In this document: piece after piece, positions 12,009 through 23,941 of the stretch
Layout: the number at the start of each line of letters is the position of its first letter
How positions within the stretch are numbered: position 1 is the stretch's first letter
Assembly (NCBI GenBank): GCA_914767715.1
Contig: OU612075.1
Location: 11,904,001 to 11,968,000, forward strand
Direction of reading: 5' to 3'
From: Membranipora membranacea
Lineage: Eukaryota; Bryozoa; Gymnolaemata; Cheilostomatida; Membraniporidae
DNA: 64,000 nucleotides
The notes under the pieces: model-generated
Told to the model about the DNA's origin: nothing
Database searches by the model: none
Seen by the model: only the letters and a program-made list of their open reading frames with translations
Program-made: the position numbers and the translations under genes

Positions 12009-15000
12009 ATGGAATTGCTAAGGGTATTTTTGTCAGCCGCTACAATTTTACTGGCTGTCCACACAATCACTGCTCAAACGTCCCACCAGCAATCAAGGAC
12101 GGAACAACCACAAATCAGCAAGGTAGTTATTGCTTATTTTACGAGTTATTTTTCCTGTCACTGCACGCAAAACGTTTAAAAAGATGATTGTAGACTGACA
12201 ATAAAAGTTTGTAAGGACACTGTCATAACAGTAATCAAAACATCGACTGACACTAGCCAATCATTTACCCTCAGTTACATAATTGTATCTGCATTCACAT
12301 TAGTTGTTTTCTTTTGTAGGAGATGTCGAGGAAACTACTTGAATCCATCGACTACTACAAGCTGCTGAACAATCAAACCGCCTATGAGGAGTTTTTCAAA
12401 CAGCGATCAAAAAGTGAGGTCAAATTAATTGAAAATTTCTAAGACATGACATAATGTTACATAGCACCGCAGGGTGAGGATATATCCTTGCTCTGAGATA
12501 GTATATGTCTTACTAGGTGGTCAGAAGTCTAAATTTGCTTTGCAATTATTTTCAAACCAATGTATTATTTTCAATTTTATTTACATTGTTGCTGCATGCT
12601 GCCTTTCTTGACGTATCATAGCATTGCTGCTTCAGCTCAGCACCACAGCAGTCATGCTACAAAAAATACTATTAGATTTTTCTTTGTACAGTCTCCAGGA
12701 ATACTAGAATAATAACAATCAATAAAAGCAGAACTTATTCAGAGAATCAATAATAAAAACTATTTATATTAAAGATGCCAAGGGTGATACAACAGTATTC
12801 AGTAAACCAAGAACTGGAGCAGTTCTTTCCAGAGTCGATTACAGCGAGCAAGAATCACCACGAGGACCCTCAGGTAAATATATACTTAATCTATCAATAC
12901 TACTGTGCTGATGGTGTGAGCTTGGACCCCTCAACATCAACCATTAAGCTCTCAGACTGTATTCCAAATCCTTTGCCGTGAACATTAGCACATTAGAACT
13001 TGGGTAAAAAGTATTTCTGCCGCAGTATGATATGGCCCTGATTGAACGGTCAAACATTGTTCAGTAAATGTGGTGATTTTTTTGTTCTCATTCGAATGTC
13101 AATTAATCGATGCTTTTCTGGGCATCAGTAACCATTACAACAGCAATACAGCCCAAAAACACATTGTTTATGTTACAAATTGCACAAATCTGTTCCGCAT
13201 TTGTTATGGACCTTGCCTACCATACAAAAAAATAGTTCTACTCCAACAGTATTTTACAAAAGCTGAGAGTCTGGGAAAAAGCTGATTATCATCATATTAT
13301 TTGATTTTTTTTGTTGCTCTTAGGTCAGAAAGGAGACTTCAGAATAGAGGACTTTGAAAGAGGTAGGTCCTACCGTTGATTCGATATATAAAGACCATTG
13401 GATTTGGGATAGCCTTATCACAGCGGCCCCATTTTTTATTGTATTTCTAGTGATAGTCTTTTGGATAGTCGCTTTTAGTATTCAGTACCATCCTGGTTGT
13501 AAGTTGAATATATAGGAAACATAGTAGCTAACAGTGAATGCCGGTTTTGTGAATGTCTAAGTGCTAACTCCCCTTCACCAGGGTTGCTGGTAGTGGCATT
13601 CATAGTGGTAATGATAATGAAGGTGAGATGGCACTGATAACAGTTAGGGCAAAGTTTAAGCACTTAAAATACTCTGTCAAGTCATAGGGGTAGATGATAT
13701 ATAGCACTACAGGAACATCATCAAGACCATTACGGATAGAAACCGAAACAACGCAGGGTATAATATTATCATTGGTTCTCTAAACTGCCTAACACCAGCC
13801 GATATTAGCCACAAAGCATAAATATTGATGATCAAATACAATTCAATTCAATTTACCAACACTAGCCTACTGAATAAAGCTGAATACACACTAAAAGAGT
13901 ATGTCCTGAAAAAAACCTTCAAATGCTATTAATTTGATATCTACAAATCTGCCAATGTCACTGATGAAATCACATTTCATGAAGATTAAATTACAATTCA
14001 AAATTTTTCAACAGGAAATGACGTTTCAGCAGAGGTACTACCATGGGCTAACTGTGAGCCCTCCGACTCTCCTGTCTCTATAGAGAAGTCTACCCCTCTT
14101 GTGTACGCTGTACTGCCCCCCTGTGTCCGAGTGAAGAGATGTGGGGGTTGTTGTGAGTCCGACACCCTGGAGTGTGTACCTACGGCCAGCCACAAAAGAT
14201 TTGTTAAGGTAAGTAGAACGACTTACAGGCCTGTAGTTCTAGGGGAAAAAGAGAGACACTGCCTCCCCTAGAATTTCAAATAGAGTGGTATGAAAACACT
14301 ATCAATCGGTGTCCCTATCAGCTCTCACTAAGGAATTCCATTCCATAATCAATTACTAATTATTAGGCTTTGGAGGGACACAGACCTCACATTAGGAGCT
14401 TACAGCACCCTAACTGGTGTTACTTCGCAACTTGAAGGAAGTTTGCCTCCCCTTTCCTTTTTTGTAAACTATTGCCCTGCTTGAATGCTGATCTCTACAA
14501 AACATAAAATCAAGGGTAGCTGAGACTGTTATGAAACTTTTTTTGGAAGCAATTGGCAAGCTTTTGTTAACTTAAATCATCTAAAAAATGCAGTCCTTTC
14601 TACTGATCAACGCTACTCCTCAGTATCCTGATAGATGGTGAAATATTTTATACCAAGCAAGACTATCTCCAAAGGTAATGCCCTGTGTTCAACCCAGCTA
14701 TTTTTTCACACTATCGAATTTATTGTTATCCTTGTCTTGCAATAAATTAAATCTCTTCATCAGGTAGTTGAGTTTATATTTGAGCAAGAAGGCAACACTG
14801 GAGCATACACAAAACTGGCACAAAAGGACGGAGTGGCGGAGGTCGACGAGCACACCTCGTGTGACTGCCAATGTAAACTTAAAGAGGAGCAGTGCAACCC
14901 CGCCATTCATACATATGGTAAGTTATTATAAAAAACAGCTGCCCTTTGCGCAAAAGATTTATTACTAATTTGACTACAGTGCATTTGGTGTCCACCTGAA

Positions 15001-17602
15001 ACAGCATATATATATATGACAAGAATTAGGTTTTGCGCTCTTAAGAATTTTACTACATATGATTATTTGTGTACTAATACTCCTTGATCTTTTGCTGCAA
15101 AGTGTCGATATCACATTTTCAAAGATAAAAACATCTTGCCTAGGAACAGCAGTTTTCTTTTTCCCCTCAATGATCAACATCCTGTGACATGATAACTTTA
15201 CATGAGTGGCCACAAAATGAGAGGGAAATTGATAGATATCAAACACCATTGCGAAACTACTAATTGACTAGTATGAAATTTCATTGGATATCAAACATTT
15301 TAAAACACAAGCAACCCTGGCTAGTCTTGAGTAAATATGATGCAACATCCCTCAGCCAAACTCAATTAGGATTTCAACATCCCAGAATAATGAAAAGCGA
15401 ATGGAATGATTATTTCACAACAAAGAAGATGATTTTTGACAGTCTACATTGAAATTGGCTCGATGTTAACTTGCTTGCTGCAATGAAACTAACTACTACT
15501 AGCTGCAAGCGATAAGCTTTTATGAAACAGCTTCAATTTCTACAAAATGTGGTTGTGAAATAAATGGGTGTGTCTCTTAGAAGAGTTCAGGCGACTTGAC
15601 AGCAATGACTCACTGACAAGCTGGTCTGTTAATCATAGAAAAAATTGCAAGAGGTTTCCATACTTTAGTTTCACGCCAGGCCACAAGCAGACCCTGGAGC
15701 TGTTTCGGAAACCGAAATCTATCTCAGACTTTTTTCAAAGTACTGCCAAATGCTTTCATCAAAAATATTCTTGATGCTTCTCTATCATTAGTCTAAGTGC
15801 TCAGACGGCTCCAATGCGAGTTAGTGGCATTACATTATCAACCATCCAATTGGAGCGGTCTGAGCACTTAAACTAGTCTATCCTTTATTGATTACATGGA
15901 TTAAAGGTATGATTTGATTTTTCACTTACAGATGATTATAACTGTCTGTGTAAATGTACTGATGTCTCTACGGAAGAGAAGAATTCATGTCCGTCTGGTA
16001 AGTCGTGGGACGAGGATACATGCTCCTGCACGTGTCATCAGCAAATTACCTGCGGAACGGGTTATATCTTTAACCAAAACTCATGCCTGTAAGTAAATAT
16101 ATAAATAGCCCACAATGCACTGTGATAAACAATGACTTTACCCCACAATACGCTTATGTGATACACAATAACTTATCCCATGATACACTGTGATACACAA
16201 TTACCTATCCCATAATGCATTGTGATAAACAATAAATTATCCCACAATGCACTGTGATACACAATAACTTATCCCATAATGCACTGTAATAAACAATAAC
16301 ATTACCCCATAATACACTGTGATAAACAATAGCTTTATCACACAATACACTGTGATACACAATAACTTATCCCATAATGCACTGTGATACACAATAGCAT
16401 TATACCATAATGCACTGCGATACACAATAACTTATCCCACAATGTACTGTAATAAACAGTAGCATTATCCCACAATGCACTGTGAAAAACATTACCATTA
16501 TCCCACAATGCAATGTGCTGATAAAAACAATTACGTTATATACTAACAATGCACTTGTAAGAGATATAATCCAATAGCGTCTTGTAGTTGTAGGAGTACA
16601 CACAAAACCTACGCTGACCTTTTCAATTCCAAATATAAGGACTAGTAGACAAGTATTCAACAGCGTCAAACTTTTGGAACTGCCAGTCAGACCCCAGCCA
16701 GCCTTTAAAAGCGTTCGGGATGGCAATCGCGGCCGTAGGCGGTCGTTAAGGGGGTTACGGCTACGGCCGCGATCGCCATCCCGAACGCTTTTAAGGGCTG
16801 GCTGTGAGTCAGACCAGTAGTGGAATATAGGATTGAGATGTATTGGGGGTAATTTGGAAAATCTAGCTAAATATATCCAATGATAATACAATATTGCTGA
16901 GAAAACTATTCATAACCAGCATATCACTGAATGGCGATATTGCCTCTATCACTTTCAGGTGTGATGCTCAAGTTGAACGCTCACTTACCTTTGTGGCAGT
17001 GAAAGCTCCTTTACGGCAAACGGTTGTTGAGAGTACACCGGTAGAAGTGACCAGAGCAGAAGTGCAGGTGACAACTCCTGACCCCTGTGCTCACATGAGG
17101 TAACTTCTTTCATAGTCTGAGCCTCTAGACTCTTGCCCGATGCCCCCCAACCGGGAATGACCAGCAGGGTCACCAATCCATGTCAAGATTTTTTGGAAAC
17201 TCTCAAATGTTTCAAATTTCACATTTATAGGTCCAAATTTAGTCATTTTACACAGACTGGAAGTCTTATCAACTTTGATTTTCTGTACTAATTCCTGCTA
17301 GCTCGAAATAATTTTATTGGATTGTCAAGGTTCGTTCATCAGTCTGAGATATTCAACTAACTATAAACAATTGAATAGTATTTAGGTGTTGTCGGTACTG
17401 AATTACAAGCTTTTGATTAGACCATCCCCATGAAATTAAGGTTTGATGTTATACTTTTTCATTAACATAAGTTATTTTTTTTTCCTTCAGGCCAAGGAGA
17501 AATTACATCTACGAATATATCAATGGATCCTGCAGGGCAAAGTTTCAGCGAACATCAAGCAGAAAGACAACGAGGGGCAGAACCAATTTGAGAAATAATT
17601 GA
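12009..17602 (+). CDS. Secreted PDGF/VEGF-family growth factor, VEGF-C/D-like (paralog 2)
   Basis: Nine coding exons join in frame: 12009-12122, 12320-12413, 12775-12873, 13324-13362, 14015-14208, 14764-14917, 15932-16088, 16959-17099, 17491-17602 (stop TGA). The protein is 367 aa. The signal peptide (MELLRVFLSAATILLAVHTI) is followed by a propeptide-like region. The cystine-knot domain covers about residues 129-217, with Cys129, PPC152, CGGCC at 158-162, Cys169 and CDCQC at 213-217. The Cys-rich tail follows (SCPSGKSWDEDTCSCTC; TCGTGYIFNQ), then DPCAHM and a basic C-terminus. Intron phases from the knot onward (0,1,2,2) equal those of the first gene, so the two are tandem duplicates. This copy has one extra propeptide exon. 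Sequence divergence between the paralogs is large, so the duplication is old. Expected role: receptor tyrosine kinase ligand. Confidence 0.92.
15789..15875. repeat. Hairpin-forming inverted repeat
   Basis: Arms of 26 bp (15789-15814 and 15850-15875) are near-perfect reverse complements (TAGTCTAAGTGCTCAGACGG...) around a 35-bp spacer. In intron 6 of the second VEGF-like gene, about 55 bp before its seventh exon. Probably a short MITE; no clear TSD identified. Confidence 0.75.
16108..16540 (+). repeat. ~32-bp minisatellite array
   Basis: About 13 degenerate units based on CCCACAATGCACTGTGATAC + ACAATAACTTAT fill most of the first 450 bp of intron 7 of the second VEGF-like gene. Units vary at a few positions (CACAATG/CATAATG, GATACAC/GATAAAC). 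There are no unique spacers, so it is not CRISPR-like. Both strands stay open for a while by chance, giving spurious ORFs. Confidence 0.9.
16694..16807. mobile_element. GC-rich 114-bp foldback MITE, 8-bp TSD
   Basis: Two ~50-bp arms (about 16694-16737 and 16761-16807) are near-perfect reverse complements, with cores AAAAGCGTTCGGGATGGC and GCCATCCCGAACGCTTTT, around a ~23-bp loop. Flanked by GTCAGACC at 16686-16693 and 16808-16815, an 8-bp TSD as used by hAT transposons. Much more GC-rich than its surroundings. In intron 7 of the second VEGF-like gene. Confidence 0.85.
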
Positions 17603-18569
17603 TAATTTATATAATCTAATTTATGTTATTTAAGCTCTATACTCGCGATTTGACCTCTTTGACAAAAATAATTTAAAGCATGGCTTTGTTTATATAAATC
17701 TTGAGTGCAATGTTACCCTCGCTTTGCACATGATACGCTCTGTGTGCCAAAATTCTTATCTCAACATATTTTGTCTGTACAGTCTGTGTTTTCAATTATG
17801 TCGTATACTAGCCTGTCTTGACAAGCTTTGTTGCGGGGGTTGTGGGGTTCCCCTCACCTTACAACAAAGCTTGACAAGACAGGCTCGTCGTATCTTTCAT
17901 GTGCCTCGATTTATCAAATATGCACTCAAAACATTAAATATTGTTTTATTTTTGCAAAAAAATGTAGAGATTTACGCAGAAAATATTTTGCTTGCACTTC
18001 TGACCCAATGAGTTATCTTTGGTTGACCACAGAGCTTAGAGTTATATAAATAAGTGTTCCAAGGATTGTAATGGCCCTGATGAGATAGCTTTAGCCAATC
18101 ACAACACTGATAACAAAATAGGAGTTTGCTCAACTAAATATTGAGGTCAAAAGTTTGCACTCTTTGCAATTCTAAATGCAGGGGGTAATTTAGCAAATAG
18201 TATATTACATACACAATTTAAGAAAATTATCAGCGTTTCCAAGTGAATATTTGGATACTGAGACACAAAAGATATATATCTAAAGACCATGATTAGGAAA
18301 ACAAGATGGCAAATAGCGCCATGCAAAGATAAGCTTGTACTATTTCCTCAATTGTGCGAGCCAATACTGGCCAAAGCTGAGCCAGCACATTTCAAACTTA
18401 ATCACAAGTTAAGCTTTGGCTACACACGCCGTATTTTCCATAGGATTGGGGAACTTTTAGTACGGCCAGTGGCATAGGATAGCTAGGTTAAATCTGCAAG
18501 ATGCCGCAAATGGCTAACGAACATGTTCGTCTTCAGCCGTACTACATCCAGCTATTCCTTTGTTATTTG
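17603..18569. other. Intergenic interval, VEGF-like paralog 2 / ATG3 (convergent)
   Basis: Holds the 3' UTRs of two convergent genes. No canonical AATAAA was found soon after the VEGF-like stop codon; TTTAAA/ATTAAA variants are present. The only structured sequence is the hairpin at 17810-17885. No other gene is supported. Confidence 0.55.
17810..17885. repeat. Perfect 24-bp inverted repeat (hairpin)
   Basis: AGCCTGTCTTGACAAGCTTT... at 17810-17833 is exactly complementary to 17862-17885, around a 28-nt G/C-rich loop. GTCGTAT occurs near both edges (about 17800 and 17888), hinting at a target duplication. It lies about 210 bp after the VEGF-like stop codon, so it could also fold in the 3' UTR. 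Confidence 0.75.
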
Positions 18570-18575
18570 TTTATT
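18570..18575 (-). terminator. ATG3: Polyadenylation signal of ATG3
   Basis: AATAAA on the - strand (TTTATT on +) about 105 bp after the ATG3 stop codon. Confidence 0.55.
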
Positions 18576-18677
18576 AAATTTTTAAACCCCATGAAAAATA
18601 AGGCGTGTGTAGCCACATCTATAGGTAATTATGAGCATTACTGTATTGAATAAATTAAACGAAATATCTTCGACACA

Positions 18678-21600
18678 TCACATTGTGAAGTTCCTAGTAA
18701 AGTCATATTCTATGGTCGGTATAATGGCCTGTACAAACTTGAGGAATATCATGATATACATATGCACCCCTAGCTCGCTTCCTCCCTCAGCCACTGTCTC
18801 TATGATCTTTTTCATCACTGCCGCATGTCTGTAAAAATCATAACCATTGGCTGATTGTAAATTATGTGTAAGAAGTCGAATTATTAGAACATGCTAATAC
18901 ATTGTTTTATGAACATAATGGTGCTAGTCTTCAGGTAGACATACACAGTGTGAGATTGCATGCCATTGACTTAATGTAATACTTGCAGTAATAATTTACA
19001 TTCTGACTATCGACAATTCTTACATTAATCATATAAACACTCATTTAATCCTCCATGAGGGGATCTGTTGAACAAAGAGACACTTAGCGGCACCCTTAGA
19101 ACCAAAATGAAATGAGATGTTAAGTTTGGATTTTCCCTACTAACCTGCAGGGATGTACGGAGGCCATAGGGGGGCCGGGCATATGTGGAAAAGGCTCCAT
19201 AGTGATAGTTTTGTTTGCGTGCTCCTGACTGAAATCCTCATACATGTGTTCTACTGTCAAAGCTTTTCTAGTCTGCAACAATACAAATACAATACATTTT
19301 AAACGAGTATACCCTGGAGGAGTGAAGTATTTTGAAGGGGCAAGGTTCACAATTTCAAACAGGCTTGAAATGGCCAACTACCATATGCTCATTCTCATTA
19401 AATTATATAACTTCCATCGAAGCTAGTGAAAATAAACTTGCTGCCAAACATTACCACAACCTCCAACTAGTAAGTCTATACTCTAGTTAGGCATACATAC
19501 ATAAATCTCTTGGATGGAGAAAATGAAGAAAACAATATCATAGCAAACATCAGCAAACCTCATAGACTAAATACAAACACTATTTCTGAAGTCAAGAATG
19601 TATACAGATCGGTTAACCTTATATAATAAGAATATATACCTCATTATAACCTGTCAACCATAGTCTGGGAGTTTGATAATATTTATCGTAGGTGATACTA
19701 AGGTCATATGTCCTTGTCTGTATGATATCAGATGTGGATACTTGTTTCACATCTAGGGCTGCCTGAATTAAAAGAGGATAAGAAATTAATTGACTAAAGT
19801 GCAAATCCCTAGACTGTATTTTAGGAGGAACCCGATGCATGCGAGGTTTGAGACAGTTGACCTTGCTCTTAAGTCAACTTTTTGGGGGAAAATCATAAAA
19901 CAAATAGGAAATAACATGGTTTGATCATAAACAAGTTTCAATCTGTAGTTTGATCATGTTTAGAAACGTGACACTTTGCAACAGCCGCTCTATTGGGCTG
20001 AATATAAACAATTCTTGTTGACCTCCACATATCTTTCAGAAATGTTTATCACCAAAATATGTAGGAATGATAAGAACTAGGATATGGAAAAATCAACAAA
20101 CATTAAACCTCCTCTGATTTAGCTGCTCTCTCGTCGGTGGTGGTGGCAACAAAAGGATGATAATTATTTAAGGGAGGAAAAACTGCTGGAGCGCGTTCCA
20201 TGAAATGGAACAGTTCATGTTTTAGTATAATATAATACATAAAATATAATAGAGGAAACCTAGCTTATTGACATGTCTCACTTTAAAATGTAAGCATAAA
20301 CCATGTATAGCAACTAATCCTTTTTTTCTTAAAGATGATTATGGTGCCAATAAAAGTATAAAAAAAGCATCTTTGACATTCTTTTCACTGGGCATAATGG
20401 ATTAAACATAACTTTAGACATATAATGCACAGCTGTGGGTGGGAACAATCAAAGGTTGTCAATAAATTTTGGAGCACATAATATTATCTTAGCCAATGTT
20501 TTGGCTCTGGTTGGCTGGTCGGAGGGCGACAGCCAATGTCAGGCCAGCTATTATGGTGAATGTGAAAGTGTTACAGTTCCACTGTGAGTATATCTCGGTA
20601 GGTACTTTCAGTGATCTAGCATTGGTTCTCATTCCACTCAACAGCCAGACAGCTCATATCCAATTCATTGTTAGTCATCATGATTTGAAACTTACTTCAT
20701 CTTCGACTTCCAATGTTAATCCCTGAGCCTCAAAGTCATCCATGTCCAAAACATCATCATCGTCATCTGCTGCTGCAGACTGCGTATCTTCTTTTGTTAT
20801 TGTAGGTTTACCTTCACCTGGCTGAAACATATCATCATAGTGGAAACAGTGAGGGAGGGATAACTTCCTACTTTAGTGGAAAGTGTGGTATTTCAACAAA
20901 GCCTTGGAAACCAGATGAAATTTAATCATTCCCCTGCTTCGATTCGCATGGAAGTCCCTCCATATAAATGCCTTACTTTATTCTCAACAATGAAAAAGAT
21001 TGATTGCTTCTAATATTTACCCTGCAAATTAATTTTTTTCAGACGAGGCTAGCTGAATCACCATGACTTTCAAGAGTGATGAAGTGAACTTTTTAATATA
21101 CAAATACAGATATAGAATCAGGCAAGTGATTTTCATGTAAGTTCAATTCATTTAGATGCCTTACGTTGTTCTTAATAAGCATTACCTCATCTAGAGTGAG
21201 CTCAGCCACCTGCTCCGACACATCCCCGGCACCAGAGCCTGCGTAATGATGTGTGTCTACCCAGCCTCCATCCTCATCTCCCTCCGCTTCTATTATCTTC
21301 TCCTGTTCATTACTGTGTGTATCCATCTGTTTAACTCTCTTATAACATGGAACTGTGAAAGGATAAACAACAAGTCAACAAATGACTATTATTCTAAAGA
21401 CCAGACCAGAAATTGACTCCATGCTCAAGAAACTCATACATTTGAAGTGAAGGAAGATATTCACAATTGATATTTATGTAGCTACAATTGTTTGAAATTT
21501 TGAAGGCAAAGAAGTCATTTTGTATGAGAATTATACATACTGATTGATCAATTATTTATCACACAATTTTTAACAAAAAAATTGGCGAGATAAAACTTAG

Positions 21601-22131
21601 ATTGCCACTCTGTGAATATATAGTAAAAAATAAGAGGATGATACTAAAAAATACTCCGGACTTTCAACATATTGGCAGCCGGGGCATCAGCTAATTATCA
21701 CATGTTCCTGGATTTTTGACAGCAAACACATGAACAAATCACTATACAGGATGATATATGGAGTACAAAAAGCTAACTCTTGAAGTTAGCTTCACACCTG
21801 AAAGGAAGTAAGAAATGTTGATCTATTCCAAATTTAAACTTTAATCAAAGACTTAGTAACACTCAAATACCATAATTTCAGATGAAATGATAGCTTCAAA
21901 TTTGAAAGGAATTAAGAAATGTTGAGCCGTTCAAAATATATAAACTTTAATCAAAGACGCATTAACACTCGAATAATTACCATTTTTGGTGACTAGAAAC
22001 TGTTTATCTTTAGGTAGATAAGATTTACACTTAGACTCATCGCCTGCTGACCACTGCCAGGTAGGACAGTGATGTACTAAGTGATCTCCGGCAGCTACAA
22101 ACTAAAATAATAATAAATAATGATATAAGAG

Positions 22132-22163
<32 letters not shown>

Positions 22164-23941
22164 TATAATCTAAAAGATGAAGAAAAGTTAAAAGATATCT
22201 ATATATATGATTACATGTGCATATATCTATTTATAAATATATACATGAACTTTTTTTGTTGGGTTCCAGAGCTCACCTCTCACAAAATTATTTTGCACTA
22301 GACCAAAGTGCAATTAAAAAACAAAAACAACTTTAAATTAAAATAGATAATGAATCCGGTTTGCATGAAAGTCACTTCTCTGTTGTTACACATTGTTCAG
22401 CCTTAGAATTTCGGTATTATTTTCGTATTCGAGATTTACAAAGTCTGTTATAGTCAATTTATGTAGTCATGTCTCATTTTAAAAATGATGATGTTAAATG
22501 ATAGCAGCAGCAACATTAAAATTTTAGGTTGTTTTACCTCCTCTGGAGTGATGACGCCCGTCTCCTTAAACTTTGATTCCTACAAAAGAGATTGATGGTT
22601 CCATTCATTTACAATTGGAGACTTTATCAAACTTTATTTATCACAAAATTTCTGTTATTGGTTTTGTCTCATATTAAAAAATCAAAATTGTTCAGGCAAA
22701 GCGGTACAGATGTAGGACACAAACAAGGAGAGTTTTTTATGTTTACTTGTTTCGTGGTAATGCCTCCTAGCCCAACATGAGGCAATACATGCACAATGTA
22801 CATGTATACCTGGATAATAACAAGATGGTGCGTGAAAGATGGCTATTGTCGTTCACATTGTTTTAAATTCACAATAACCATGAGAATGAAATGTGAGAGA
22901 CACTAGTAAGTTTTGAAAACATTCAGGTCATATATACTTGTATTGCTACTTGTTTTCATTTGGATTCAGTAATAGTTCTTTTATCGCATCATTCTGATCA
23001 GTCATAATAAAATGTTTCCATCATTTTCATGTAATGAATAAGTTCTCAGAAACACAGCGACAAAGCATCAAGCAACGCCCACATGCTATGCTACACAAAT
23101 ATGCTCTAGTGAGTTAAGTGATTAGAGCCTTGCATACATTACAAAATAAGTACAGTTATGCTGTATATATCTTATAAGAGACAAGTCCCAAAACACCTAT
23201 GAGAGTTGTATAACAAAAGGCCTTTTGTTTGGTGAACAAAGGAGCACAATGGCAGGCAAAGTTTGGTTGTCTGGATACATGATGGTTGGGGAGCGTGTAT
23301 GCTAGCCTCAGTTCTCAACTTTTGCTACACTCATTTGTGGGTATACACAATCCACCCGCTGCTACAATAGGCTATGTAGGAACCACTGGTAAAGGGTATT
23401 TTACAACTGTACTTTATTTTGTAATGTACACTTTCAAACGTTTTCAGATCAGGGTTCAGCAATACATTGAGTTGACAACCAAATGGCACTGCAGTGCCAG
23501 CATCAGTGTAAGTATCAAATTGATTGCACAACCAAGCCGTAGCAGAAAGGGATCAATAAACAATTATGGCTGATGCTATCTAGTGACTAGTCCATCTAAA
23601 CAAGGAGTAAAAGTCTTTAACTCCTTGATCTAAACAACAACAAATTGTTGAATAACACTGCACAGACAGGGGCATGTTGATATGAATTCTGTATTGAACT
23701 TATATAGGAAATATACATTAGAATGGCAGAGGTTTTTACATTTACATTTAGACGTAGACTAAGAAGGGGGTCAATACAATGACTCATAGTCACTATTGCC
23801 AAACAAAAATATTTTTTGAAAAAAAAACAGCAGGCAGAATCATGCCCTTAAATATGTACTTACCTTGAGTATTGGCACAAATTTCTCTGCAACACCAAAT
23901 GCTGCTCCTTTAACTGTGTTGAATGCATTTTGCATAGCCAT
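18678..23941 (-). CDS. ATG3: Autophagy E2-like enzyme ATG3
   Basis: Eight exons on the - strand join in frame: 23941-23864, 22579-22538, 22101-21981, 21352-21186, 20821-20696, 19762-19640, 19272-19145, 18828-18678 (stop TGA). The 311-aa product is close to the ~314 aa of human ATG3. It shows the N-terminal amphipathic segment ([20 protein letters not shown]), then [39 protein letters not shown], an acidic flexible loop ([16 protein letters not shown]), [32 protein letters not shown], and the active site HPC with Cys261. The C-terminus is [17 protein letters not shown]3 accepts Atg8/LC3 from ATG7 on this Cys and conjugates it to phosphatidylethanolamine on the phagophore. All family landmarks are present. 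Divergently placed to TBL1XR1, with ~2 kb between. Confidence 0.97.
21043..21121 (+). pseudogene. Relic of TBL1XR1 exon 1 inside ATG3 intron 4 (antisense)
   Basis: This segment matches exon 1 of the TBL1XR1 gene at 25920-25997 almost base for base: a TTTTTTTCAG acceptor, ACGAGGCTAGCTGAATCACC, an ATG, and the LisH start including GATGAAGTGAACTTTTTAAT. It has a 1-bp insertion in the TACCTGCAAGAATCAG part and GC in place of the GT donor, so it cannot work as that exon. No other TBL1 exon is nearby. Confidence 0.88.
22133..22190. repeat. (AT)n microsatellite
   Basis: Near-pure AT/TA repeat in ATG3 intron 2, about 35 bp upstream (in gene sense) of the exon ending at 22101. Confidence 0.85.

Noticed and set aside
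16108-16540. Regular short repeats resembling a CRISPR array
   Set aside because: Units are contiguous and degenerate with no unique spacers, lie in an animal intron, and have no cas genes nearby; it is a minisatellite.
16237-16891. ORFs of 62 and 163 codons on the - strand over the VEGF-like intron
   Set aside because: They translate the 32-bp minisatellite and the GC-rich foldback MITE; the repetitive peptide follows the DNA period and has no start context or homology.
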